Assembly: GCA_958510825.1 (NCBI GenBank)
Contig: OY294044.1
Coordinates: 82,382,895-82,446,894 of the forward strand
DNA length: 64,000 nucleotides
Origin: Brachypterus glaber
Lineage: Eukaryota; Arthropoda; Insecta; Coleoptera; Kateretidae
Direction of reading: 5' to 3'
Shown: positions 41,749 to 52,679 of the stretch, in pieces
Layout: every line of letters starts with the position of its first letter
Numbering within the stretch: position 1 is the stretch's first letter
The notes under the pieces: generated by a model
The model's input: only the letters and a program-made list of their open reading frames with translations
The model's database searches: none
What the model was told of the DNA's origin: nothing
Made by a program: the position numbers and the translations under genes

Positions 41749-44700
41749 CAAAGTGTATACATTAAACTGAAAGATAAAAAAACAACCTGAACGCCTGAAA
41801 AAAATAGTAAAATTTTGTTTATCGCTACAAAACTTAAAATCTTATTTGCTTCTAACATTTTCTACAATATATTTTTATTTCAGCTCTCCGCGATAATATA
41901 CGGGGTGTATACATTAAACTGAACGATAAAAAAACAACCTGAACGCCTGAAAAAAATAGTAAAATTTTGTCTATCGCCACAAAACTTAAAATCTTATTTG
42001 GTTTTACCATTTTCTACAATATATTTTTATTTCAGCTCACCGTGATAATATACGGGGTGTATACATTAAACTGAATGATAAAAAAACCACCTGAACGCCT
42101 GAAAAAAATAGTAAAATTTTGTTTATGGCTACAAAACTTAAAATCTTATTTGCTTTTAACATTTTCTACAATATATTTTTATTTCAGCTCTCCGCGATAA
42201 TATACGGGGTGTATACATTAAACTGAACGATAAAAAAACAACCTGAACGCCTAAAAAAAATAGTAAAATTTTGTGTATCGCTACAAAACTTAAAATCTTA
42301 TTTGGTTTTACCATTTTCTACAATATATTTTTATTTCAGCTCTCCGCGATAATATACGGGGTGTATACATTAAACTGAACGATAAAAAAACAACCTGAAC
42401 GCCTGAAAAAAATAGTAAAATTTTGTCTATCGCCACAAAACTTAAAATCTTATTTGGTTTTACCATTTTCTACAATATATTTTTATTTCAGCTCATCGTG
42501 ATAATATACGGGGTGTATACATTAAACTGAACGATAAAAAAACCACCTGAACGCCTGAAAAAAATTGTAAAATTTTGTGTATCGCTACAAAACTTAAAAT
42601 CTTATTTGGTTTTACCATTTTCTACAATATATTTTTATTTCAGCTCTCCGCGATAATATACGGGGTGTATACATTAAACTGAACGATAAAAAAACCACTT
42701 GAACGCCTGAAAAAAATAGTAAAATTTTGTTTATCGCTACAAAACTTAAAATCTTATTTGGTTTTACCATTTTCTACAATATATTTTTATTTCCGCTCTC
42801 CGCGATAATATACGGGGTGTATACATTAAACTGAACGATAAAAAAACAACCTGAACGCCTGAAAAAAATAGTAAAATTTTGTTTATCGCTACAAAACTTA
42901 AAATCTTATTTGGTTTTACCATTTTCTACAATATATTTTTATTTTAGCTCTCCGCGATAATATACGGGGCGTATACATTAAACTGAACGCCTGAAAAAAA
43001 TAGTAAAATTTTGTCTATCGCCACAAAACTTAAAATCTTATTTGGTTTTACCATTTTCTACAATATATTTTTATTTCAGCTCATCGTGATAATATACGGG
43101 GTGTATACATTAAACTGAATGATAAAAAAACCACCTGAACGCCTGAAAAAAATAGTAAAATTTTGTTTATCGCTACAAAACTTAAAATCTTATTTGGTTT
43201 TACCATTTTCTACAATATATTTTTATTTCAGCTCTCCGCGATAATATACGGGGTGTATACATTAAACTGAACGATAAAAAAACAACCTGAACGCCTGAAA
43301 AAAATAGTAAAATTTTGTTTATCGCTACAAAACTTAAAATCTTATTTGGTTTTACCATTTTCTACAATATATTTTTATTTTAGCTCTCCGCGATAATATA
43401 CGGGGCGTATACATTAAACTGAACGCCTGAAAAAAATAGTAAAATTTTGTCTATCGCCACAAAACTTAAAATCTTATTTGGTTTTACCATTTTCTACAAT
43501 ATATTTTTATTTCAGCTCTCCGCGATAATATACGGGGTGTATACATTAAACTGAATGATAAAAAAACCACCTGAACGCCTGAAAAAAATAGTAAAATTTT
43601 GTTTATCGCTACAAAACTTAAAATCTTATTTGGTTTTACCATTTTCTACAATATATTTTTATTTCAGCTCTCCGCGATAATATACGGGGTGTATACATTA
43701 AACTGAACGATAAAAAAACAACCTGAACGCCTAAAAAAAATAGTAAAATTTTGTGTATCGCTACAAAACTTAAAATCTTATTTGGTTTTACCATTTTCTA
43801 CAATATATTTTTATTTCAGCTCTCCGCGATAATATACGGGGTGTATACATTAAACTGAACGATAAAAAAACAACCTGAACGCCTGAAAAAAATAGTAAAA
43901 TTTTGTCTATCGCCACAAAACTTAAAATCTTATTTGGTTTTACCATTTTCTACAATATATTTTTATTTCAGCTCATCGTGATAATATACGGGGTGTATAC
44001 ATTAAACTGAACGATAAAAAAACAACCTGAACGCCTGAAAAAAATAGTAAAATTTTGTTTATCGCTACAAAACTTAAAATCTTATTTGGTTTTACCATTT
44101 TCTACAATATATTTTTATTTTAGCTCTCCGCGATAATATACGGGGCGTATACATTAAACTGAACGCCTGAAAAAAATAGTAAAATTTTGTCTATCGCCAC
44201 AAAACTTAAAATCTTATTTGGTTTTACCATTTTCTACAATATATTTTTATTTCAGCTCATCGTGATAATATACGGGGTGTATACATTAAACTGAATGATA
44301 AAAAAACCACCTGAACGCCTGAAAAAAATAGTAAAATTTTGTTTATCGCTACAAAACTTAAAATCTTATTTGGTTTTACCATTTTCTACAATATATTTTT
44401 ATTTCAGCTCTCCGCGATAATATACGGGGTGTATACATTAAACTGAACGATAAAAAAACAACCTGAAAGCCTAAAAAAAATAGTAAAATTTTGTGTATCG
44501 CTACAAAACTTAAAATCTTATTTGGTTTTACCATTTTCTACAATATATTTTTATTTCAGCTCTCCGCGATAATATACGGGGTATACATTAAACTGAACGA
44601 TAAAAAAACAACCTGAACGCCTGAAAAAAATAGTAAAATTTTGTCTATCGCCACAAAACTTAAAATCTTATTTGGTTTTACCATTTTCTACAATATATTT

Positions 44701-44973
44701 TTATTTCGGCTCATCGTGATAATATACGGGGTGTATACATTAAACTGAACGATAAAAAAACCACCTGAACGCCTGAAAAAAATTGTAAAATTTTGTGTAT
44801 CGCTACAAAACTTAAAATCTTATTTGGTTTTACCATTTTCTACAATATATTTTTATTTCAGCTCTCCGCGATAATATACGGGGTGTATACATTAAACTGA
44901 ACGATAAAAAAACCACTTGAACGCCTGAAAAAAAATAGTAAAATTTTGTTTATCGCTACAAAACTTAAAATCT
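41749..44973. repeat. Satellite, 152-bp unit, ~22 copies
   Basis: The unit is ATATACGGGGTGTATACATT, AAACTGAACGATAAAAAAAC, AACCTGAACGCCTGAAAAAA, ATAGTAAAATTTTGTTTATC, GCTACAAAACTTAAAATCTT, ATTTGGTTTTACCATTTTCT, ACAATATATTTTTATTTCAG, CTCTCCGCGATA. Units start at about 41901, 42053, 42205, 42357 and so on every 152 bases. Three units (about 42965, 43403, 44145) are 134 bases, having lost 18 bases between the two CTGAACG words. Variants (CTCTCCGCG or CTCATCGTG; CTATCGCCAC or TTATCGCTAC; CAACC or CCACC) recur in fixed order, a sign of multi-unit duplication. The array runs into the N gap, so its true length is unknown. Confidence 0.95.
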
Positions 44974-45173
44974 NNNNNNNNNNNNNNNNNNNNNNNNNNN
45001 NNNNNNNNNNNNNNNNNNNNNNNNNNNNNNNNNNNNNNNNNNNNNNNNNNNNNNNNNNNNNNNNNNNNNNNNNNNNNNNNNNNNNNNNNNNNNNNNNNNN
45101 NNNNNNNNNNNNNNNNNNNNNNNNNNNNNNNNNNNNNNNNNNNNNNNNNNNNNNNNNNNNNNNNNNNNNNNNN
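44974..45173. other. Assembly gap, 200 N
   Basis: Exactly 200 N, a conventional placeholder for a gap of unknown size. It falls in or at the edge of the 152-bp satellite, so an unresolved number of satellite units and possibly other sequence (for example the missing Josephin or SWEET exons) are absent. Confidence 0.98.
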
Positions 45174-45872
45174 GCTATATGGGATTTATGTTAAATACAC
45201 TGGAATTTTTTTTTTCGACAGACATATTCAAAAGTATAAAGTCTCATTTATTCCATATTCATTTTATTAGAAAAGTCAACAATATCTATGCATTAATAAA
45301 AATCATTTAATAAAAAAAAATTATACTTAGCCAAAGGAGGCTCAGGAAATGGGGAAAAAATTTTTTTTATCTGTGCAGTGTATATTCCTTTTTTTTTTTC
45401 AAAAAAAATCTTTTTTAAAAAATTTATTTTATGAAAAAAAAACTATTTTTATTATACTATTCACAGTGCCTGTATTTTTTTTAAGTTTTTTTGAATTTTT
45501 TTTTATTTTTCGTTTTTCAAAAAAGATCTTTTAAAAAAAAATCGTAATTTTTGTAATTTTTTTTAAAAATTAATTTATGAAAATGCAATATACCATTTAC
45601 TGTGAATAGTATATAATGGAATGCGTAGGATTACATATCTTCAGAACGGCGCACGTTTATGGTTTTAGTCAAATAAAAGTATTCGATTAGCTGTAATAAA
45701 ATTCAATCATAAACGACTTATTGGCTTGGTAAAGTACTTGAACCAATATCCGATAAAATGACAATATTACTTTTTCAATCAATTTTTGCAGGTGTGCGTT
45801 TCACCAAACCCATTTTGTCAATAAAAATCCATTTAGTCAAACAATTACTATTTATGTACTTCAACAATACTG

Positions 45873-45876
<4 letters not shown>
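45174..45876. other. AT-rich spacer with one transposon end
   Basis: 45590-45650 is an end of the 3151-4492 family (TACCATTTACTGTGAATAGT, AATGCGTAGGATTACATATC). The rest is low-complexity T/A-rich. No gene seen. Confidence 0.5.

Positions 45877-45933
<57 letters not shown>
45877..45933. repeat. (TA)n microsatellite, left
   Basis: About 28 TA dinucleotides. Immediately right of it begins the region with TTTTGACTCCG motifs. Confidence 0.95.
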
Positions 45934-45936
<3 letters not shown>

Positions 45937-46796
45937 GCCGACCAAATTGAGTCCATACATTACTCCTGTACATTACATTTTGACTCCGGAATTATTTTGA
46001 CTCCGAATATCGGAGTCAAAATAGTTTTTCTTTATAAAATGACCATTAAACCATATTTAAGTCTTTTTTTCATATTACGTGAGACATAGCATCATAACTA
46101 TTCCGCTAATACTAATAGTTTTGTAGAGTGACGTATGTACGCCTGTAAATTTAACGTATAATCGGATGCAAAATAGTCGGTTTTAGTTCAACCTTTTGAA
46201 ACATAGAGGCGCTGACGCACGCTGATCAATATACGAATCATCAATATACGCTTTCATATTGACGACTAATTTGTTTCCGACGGCTTGGCAACGTTGTATT
46301 GTTAAATATTGTCTTGGTACATGAATTCTTAACTTTCGTGAATTGGTAAAAGAACAAATAGTTGTACATATTTAAATTATAAATGGTTTAGTAGCCCCCT
46401 CTTAACTTTTAAATGAGTTAAATAGAAAGGGGATCGTGGGATACATTTTTTACTTAGGTATATACCTGTTCAAACTAACAAAACAAAAAGTTTTACTTTA
46501 CCATAGTTATTGGTGAAGTTATCACAAAAAAATCGAATCATAGAACAATTTTACCGCCTAAAATGACAGGTACTCAAAAACTGTTACACACAAAATAAAA
46601 ATAGAGTGGCAAAATTCAAATTGAACTTTATATAGAAAGGGGATCGTGGAATATATTTTTTACTTAAATAACTCAAACAAAAAGTTTTACTTTACCTTAG
46701 TCATTGGCGAAGTTATCACAAAAAAAAAGCATAGAACAAATAGAGTATCAAAAGTGTAATTGAATTTTATATATGTGTTATAGATTGCGAAAAATA
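45934..46796. other. Left flank of the TTTTGACTCCG region
   Basis: 45978-46025 contains ATTTTGACTCCGGAATTATT and the inverted pair TTTTGACTCCGA / TCGGAGTCAAAA. 46430-46780 holds two direct copies of ATAGAAAGGGGATCGTGG followed by AACTAACAAAACAAAAAGTT / TTATCACAAAAAAA. No coding exon recognised. Confidence 0.5.
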
Positions 46797-48894
46797 TAAC
46801 GCCATACTTTTTAAGTTATTATATTAACCTTAGATATTTTTTATTTCTATTTTGACTCCGTATAATATATTTTGACTCCGTATATAATATTTTGACTCCG
46901 TATAATAATATATTTTGGCTCCGTATATAATATTTTGACTCCATATAATATATTTTGACTCCGTATATTACGGAGACCCGAAAATAATATTGGCGCTAAC
47001 TTTACATAACTTTATATAAACTTATGTGTTACGTAAACCATTAAATACTCCATATTCGTGTTAAATTTTACATTTCTATTATACTAGAAAACGAGATAAC
47101 AGAACACACAACCAGGGGGCACTTCGGAGACAAATTATATTTGATGGTTATAATTTTTATTTTTCCTTGAACATAAATTGATTTCATATTCTATGCTACA
47201 TTTTACATTTGGAAGTAAAATAACTAATAAAGTGCCCGGGGCCACGTTATGTTTTAAGTTTTTATTATTATTTGGAAGCGTCAGAATAATTTAAGCGTGC
47301 CCCCGGGGGCATTGGGGGATTTTTTTATTATAATAAACCTACCCAATAAAAAATAATTCGGCGGCCGATGGGCGGCAAATGATCATCGATTTTTGACGTT
47401 GGAATGACGTCTGATCGTCGGTCGGCAAAATGATGGCAAATGATAATTGAAATACTAAATCAGCTCAACGTCGGTCCGCCGTCGGCTTAATGATTATAAC
47501 GCCATACTTTTTAAGTTATTATATTAACCTTAGATATTTTTTATTTCTATTTTGACTCCGTATAATATATTTTGACTCCGTATATAATATTTTGACTCCG
47601 TATAATAATATATTTTGGCTCCGTATATAATATTTTGACTCCATATAATATATTTTGACTCCGTATATTACGGAGACCCGAAAATAATATTGGCGCTAAC
47701 TTTACATAACTTTATATAAACTTATGTGTTACGTAAACCATTAAATACTCCATATTCGTGTTAAATTTTACATTTCTATTATACTAGAAAACGAGATAAC
47801 AGAACACACAACCAGGGGGCACTTCGGAGACAAATTATATTTGATGGTTATAATTTTTATTTTTCCTTGAACATAAATTGATTTCATATTCTATGCTACA
47901 TTTTACATTTGGAAGTAAAATAACTAATAAAGTGCCCGGGGCCACGTTATGTTTTAAGTTTTTATTATTATTTGGAAGCGTCAGAATAATTTAAGCGTGC
48001 CCCCGGGGGCATTGGGGGATTTTTTTATTATAATAAACCTACCCAATAAAAAATAATTCGGCGGCCGATGGGCGGCAAATGATCATCGATTTTTGACGTT
48101 GGAATGACGTCTGATCGTCGGTCGGCAAAATGATGGCAAATGATAATTGAAATACTAAATCAGCTCAACGTCGGTCCGCCGTCGGCTTAATGATTATAAC
48201 GCCATACTTTTTAAGTTATTATATTAACCTTAGATATTTTTTATTTCTATTTTGACTCCGTATAATATATTTTGACTCCGTATATAATATTTTGACTCCG
48301 TATAATAATATATTTTGGCTCCGTATATAATATTTTGACTCCATATAATATATTTTGACTCCGTATATTACGGAGACCCGAAAATAATATTGGCGCTAAC
48401 TTTACATAACTTTATATAAACTTATGTGTTACGTAAACCATTAAATACTCCATATTCGTGTTAAATTTTACATTTCTATTATACTAGAAAACGAGATAAC
48501 AGAACACACAACCAGGGGGCACTTCGGAGACAAATTATATTTGATGGTTATAATTTTTATTTTTCCTTGAACATAAATTGATTTCATATTCTATGCTACA
48601 TTTTACATTTGGAAGTAAAATAACTAATAAAGTGCCCGGGGCCACGTTATGTTTTAAGTTTTTATTATTATTTGGAAGCGTCAGAATAATTTAAGCGTGC
48701 CCCCGGGGGCATTGGGGGATTTTTTTATTATAATAAACCTACCCAATAAAAAATAATTCGGCGGCCGATGGGCGGCAAATGATCATCGATTTTTGACGTT
48801 GGAATGACGTCTGATCGTCGGTCGGCAAAATGATGGCAAATGATAATTGAAATACTAAATCAGCTCAACGTCGGTCCGCCGTCGGCTTAATGAT
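46797..48894. repeat. Perfect 700-bp tandem triplication
   Basis: Three consecutive 700-base units (starting GCCATACTTTTTAAGTTATT at 46801, 47501 and 48201) appear identical line by line. Each unit contains a cluster of six TTTTGACTCCG / TTTGGCTCCG words ending in TATTACGGAGACCCG, an AACCAGGGGGCACTTCGGAG segment, a GTGCCCGGGGCCACG segment, and a GC-rich GGCGGCCGATGGGCGGCA palindromic block. No long reading frame. Identity over 2.1 kb means very recent amplification or an assembly error. Confidence 0.9.
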
Positions 48895-49305
48895 AATCGA
48901 AATACTACATCGGCTCAACGTCGGACCGCCGCCAGCATCTGACTAAACCATCAAATATAATTTGTCCCCCTGGTTGTGGTTTTTGTTATCTGCCAAATAT
49001 AACGCAATACTTTTTAAGATTGTGTTATGGTTACTGTGCCCCGGTGGCCACTATTATTTTTGAATAGGTTTTCATTTTTGTTACTGTTCTTAAACCACAT
49101 AAACAATATCTTAGTATAAATTACAAATAATGCCCAAAAATATCGTTATTGTTTTAATTGACTATACTAGTGTAAATCCAGGGGGTGTACTTTAAATTTT
49201 TGGGTGGGGATTAATATGTGGGGATTAGTAATCTTGGTTATGTGGTTCTTTATTCGGCATGCCTTTAAAGAGTGAACAAGTGCAGTGCTTTATTTTTGAT
49301 ATAAA
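48895..49305. other. Spacer upstream of an exon-like start
   Basis: Begins with an inverted fragment of the 700-bp unit (CATCAAATATAATTTGTCCC then CCTGGTTGTG). 49120-49200 (AAATATCGTTATTGTTTTAA, TTGACTATACTAGTGTAAAT) is duplicated at 49900-49960. Confidence 0.5.
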
Positions 49306-49333
49306 ATGAGTAATCCAGCATCTAAAACGACAG
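49306..49333 (+). CDS. Putative first exon, copy A (MSNPASKTT)
   Basis: ATG at 49306 opens MSNPASKTT plus one base, with donor ACAG / GTAAGT. The upstream block AGTGAACAAGTGCAGTGCTT resembles a start-site region. A diverged duplicate 744 bases downstream keeps the coding start and the splice position. Nothing further of the gene is recognised. It may belong to the transposable unit that the region is made of. Confidence 0.3.
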
Positions 49334-49429
49334 GTAAGTATAGTATTTTTCATTTTACATACAATACTTTAAATATATAAATAATGCCTTGTTTTTTTAT
49401 ACCTAATGTTTAAAACCATTAATTTTCCA

Positions 49430-50049
49430 ATTGCCTTTGAATCGACGATAGATATTTTTTATTTCTATTTTGACTCCGTATATTATATTTTGACTCCGTA
49501 TATATTATTTTGACTCCGTATATAATATTTTGACTCCGTATAATATATTTTGACTCCGTATATTACGGAGATCCGATAATAATTTTAGCGCCAACTTTAT
49601 ATAAATGTTATATTTGTTTAATTTACATTGATTAAACATTAAACTCATGGATATGGAGTACTTCATATCCATGTTAAATTTCACATTTCTATTACACTAG
49701 AAAAACACAACCAGGGGGCACCCGAGAAAAATTATATTTGATGGTAATAATTTAATTTTTCCTTCAACATAAATCGATTTTATACTCTATGCTACATTTA
49801 AATTTGGAACTAAAATAACCAATAAAGTGCCCGGTTCACATGTCATGTTTTAAGTTGCCCCGGGAACATTGGGGGGATTATAATAAACCTACCCTAATAA
49901 TCCCCAAAAAGATAGTTATTGTTTGAATTGACTATACTAGTGTAAATCCAGGTTGTGTACCTTTAAATTTTTTGGATAGGGATGGATGCTATTAATATAT
50001 TGGTTTTTTATTCGCTATTTGTTTTTTAACGAGTGAACAAGTATATAAA
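49430..50049. repeat. Diverged fourth copy of the TTTTGACTCCG unit
   Basis: 49450-49575 is a TTTTGACTCCGTATAT cluster ending TATTACGGAGATCCG. 49690-49880 matches the AACCAGGGGGCAC and AGTGCCCGG segments of the 700-bp unit with clear divergence, and lacks the GC-rich block. 49900-50040 duplicates 49120-49300. Confidence 0.7.
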
Positions 50050-50077
50050 ATGAGTAATCCAGCAACTAAAACGACAG
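50050..50077 (+). CDS. Putative first exon, copy B (MSNPATKTT)
   Basis: Same layout as copy A with one substitution (Ser to Thr). The donor is weaker (ACAG / GTAAAA). Conservation of the frame and of the splice position in a diverged duplicate slightly favours a real, perhaps element-borne, exon. Confidence 0.25.
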
Positions 50078-50494
50078 GTAAAAAATAAACATAAATTAAA
50101 CCATTAAAATATAATATTCAAATATATGCAGAATAGTCTGTCAGTGTTTTAAATGAACTGCTTATAAAATAGTACGTTAAGCTTGGCAACGTTGCGGAAG
50201 CAAAATAGTGCAGCTTATGAAAGTTGTATGTTGAAATGGAAGTAAAATAGTCGGTAATATGAAAGCCAGATATACAAGTTGGATTCATAATGATCGCTAA
50301 TATAAACGGAGTCAAAATATTGGCAATAATGAAAAAAATGTATATTTGAAAAATAAGATAATTCCAATAAAATATATACCAATCAACTCGAAATCCTTTT
50401 TTAAACAATATATTTTAGGTCAATAATGTCTAAACTAGCTCCTTCTGCAGGACGCAATTTGACCGCAATATGTAATGAAGCAAAATAGATAGTG

Positions 50495-50499
<5 letters not shown>
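50078..50499. other. Right flank of the TTTTGACTCCG region
   Basis: Contains CAAAATAGT words and one inverted ACGGAGTCAAAATA (50313), the mirror of the left-side motif. AT-rich; the open frame on the minus strand (50408-50118) has no recognised domain. Confidence 0.45.

Positions 50500-50560
<61 letters not shown>
50500..50560. repeat. (TA)n microsatellite, right
   Basis: About 30 TA dinucleotides, bounding the 45.9-50.5 kb block on the right. Confidence 0.95.
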
Positions 50561-50563
<3 letters not shown>

Positions 50564-50689
50564 GGAAAGTTTTATTTTATTACTAATAATGTTGTGTAGT
50601 AGAATGCAAAAGTTCACGTTCGTGTAATTTTAATTTGCACATGTTCACAACGGGTAAGTTTTACATAATAATTACACAGCCCCAAAAAA

Positions 50690-51835
50690 AAAAAGTTTAG
50701 ACCAGCGAACCAGACCCATCTATCCCTATGTATTTTCGGTCGCTGAATCCGAATCCGGGGTCAAAAAAAATCGTACACCCCAAAAATCATTAGAGCCAAA
50801 AAACACCCCTGGAATGGGGTAAAAAAAAATCAGACCAGCGAACCAGACCCATGTATCTCTATGTATTTTCGGCTGCTGAATCCGAATCCGAGGTCAAAAA
50901 AAATCGTACACCCCCAAAATCATTAGAGCCAAAAAACATCCCTGGAATGGGTTAAAAAAAAAACTTCAGACCAGAAGAACCAGATCCATGTATCTTTATG
51001 TATTTTCGATAGCTGTATCCAAATTATCCAAATCCGGGTCAAAAAAATCGTGCACCTCCAAAATTATTAGCTAGAGCCAAAAAACACCCCTGGAATGGGG
51101 TAAAAAAAATTCAGACCAGCGAACCCTATGTATTTTCGCTCGCTGAATCCAAATCCAGAGTCAAAAAAATCGTACACCCCAAAAATCATTAGAGCCAAAA
51201 AACACCCCTGGAATGGGGCAAAAAAATCAGACCAGCGAACCAGACCCATGTATCCCTATGTATTTTCGGTCGCTGAATCCGAATCCGGGGTCAAATAAAA
51301 TCGTACACCCTCAAAATCATTAGCTAGAGCCAAAAAACACCCCTGGAATGGGGTAAAAAAACACTTCAGACCAGCGAACCAGACCCGCGTATTCCTATGT
51401 ATTTTCGGTCGCTGAATCCGAATCTGGGGTAAAAAAAAATCGTACACCCCCAACATTATTAGCTAGAGCCAAAAAACACCCCTGGAATGGGGTAAAAAAA
51501 ATTCAGACCAGCGAACCAGACCCATGTATCTCTATGTATTTTCGGTCGCTGAATCCGAATCCGAGGTCAAAAAAAATCGTACACCCCCAAAATCATTAGA
51601 GCCAAAAAACACCCCTGGAATGGGTTAAAAAAACACTTCAGACCATCGAACCAGACCCGTGTATTCCTATGTATTTTCGGTCGCTTAATCCGAATCCGGG
51701 GTCAAAAAAAAATCGTACACCCCCAACATTATTAGCTAGAGCCAAAAAAACACCCCTGGAATGGGGTAAAAAAATTCAGACCAGCGAACCAGACCCATGT
51801 ATCTCTATGTATTTTTGGTCGCTGAACCCGAATCA
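50690..51835. repeat. Satellite, 115-142 bp unit, ~9 copies
   Basis: The unit is CAGACCAGCGAACCAGACCC, ATGTATCTCTATGTATTTTC, GGTCGCTGAATCCGAATCCG, GGGTCAAAAAAAATCGTACA, CCCCCAAAATCATTAGAGCC, AAAAAACACCCCTGGAATGG, GGTAAAAAAA. Units start near 50699, 50832, 50967, 51112, 51228, 51367, 51504, 51638 and 51776. One (51112) has an internal deletion. A CTAG insertion (ATTAGCTAGAGCC) marks alternating units. The minus-strand open frames are shadows. Confidence 0.92.
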
Positions 51836-52400
51836 TATATAGAAAATCGATCCAAAACAGCAATGACTGACAAAGCTCGAAATATCTAAATGAATCAGGT
51901 CCGACGTAATCTTCATAAACTACCCTTATAGGGTTGAGAACAAAATAATATTTTACCAATAAAATACTTTGAAAAATAGCTTAGAACCATCACTATTACC
52001 TTTTAATATTTGAAAATATTGTTATTAATAAATATTTAGATTTTTATTTTTAAATTCTAGATTAATAGTTCAGAACCTGAACCACACAATTGTGATATCT
52101 TCGAAAACACCCTGAAACAATTCTGAAAATATCTGATGTTATTTAACACATTTTTGAAAATATTAACACAAAATATTCTAATTACTTCATAATTTCACTC
52201 GGGTCTGAAAGGGTTATAACATATATGAAAATAATTTATCAAAAATTGATTTTTTAAGAAAATTAAAAAAAAATCCTTCAAAAAATGCTTAAAAAAATAA
52301 ATAATATATGAACAAATACAGAATTTTTTGAGCTTTAAAATAAAACTCCTTCAAAAGTTAAGAGGGGGAGTGACTTTTGGACCGCTTTGTGTATATTTAC
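51836..52400. other. AT-rich, downstream of the SWEET exon 3 donor
   Basis: SWEET intron 3 or flank. I searched the minus strand for a short final exon (an IPN-type start and a Lys-rich end) and found none. The exon-3 frame stays open past the donor for about 20 residues to 52335, which is read-through into the intron. Confidence 0.5.
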
Positions 52401-52679
52401 CTGTATGAACATATCTTCCAGCAAATATCCATACAACAGCCACTGTACAGATACCACAAACGAGGAAAAAATAATAGGAAACGGTAAACTCTCAGTACTT
52501 TTCACTTGAATAACGTGAACTAGGGATATTAACGGAGCGGCGAAAAACAGGATGGTTATGGCTGTGCATATAATTCCCAAATGCCTTTGTGCTTCATCTA
52601 AAAATTTGGCTTTTTGGACGTATACCATTGTTGCGCACAGAACTATACAACATATTGCAAGTTGGCGATATATGACCGA
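52401..52679 (-). CDS. SWEET1: SWEET exon 3
   Basis: Acceptor TTTTGTTCTAG; 93 codons in phase 0 from SVIYRQLAI to LLEDMFIQ; donor CAGGTAAAT. Covers the linker helix and most of the second MtN3 unit. Confidence 0.87.

Noticed and set aside
44946..45194. Open frame of 82 codons across the N gap
   Set aside because: It consists mostly of undetermined residues translated from the 200 N and has no meaning.
45758..46000. Open frames on both strands through (TA)n, and the same at 50435-50617
   Set aside because: They are Tyr-Ile repeats produced by the TA microsatellite.
51067..51959. Minus-strand open frames with repeated GLVRWSDFFAPFQGCFLA-like phrases
   Set aside because: Shadows of the 9-copy satellite; frames break at each unit-length change.
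45174..52400. Search for the last SWEET exon on the minus strand
   Set aside because: No acceptor followed by an IPN-type start and short Lys-rich tail could be found; reported as missing rather than guessed.
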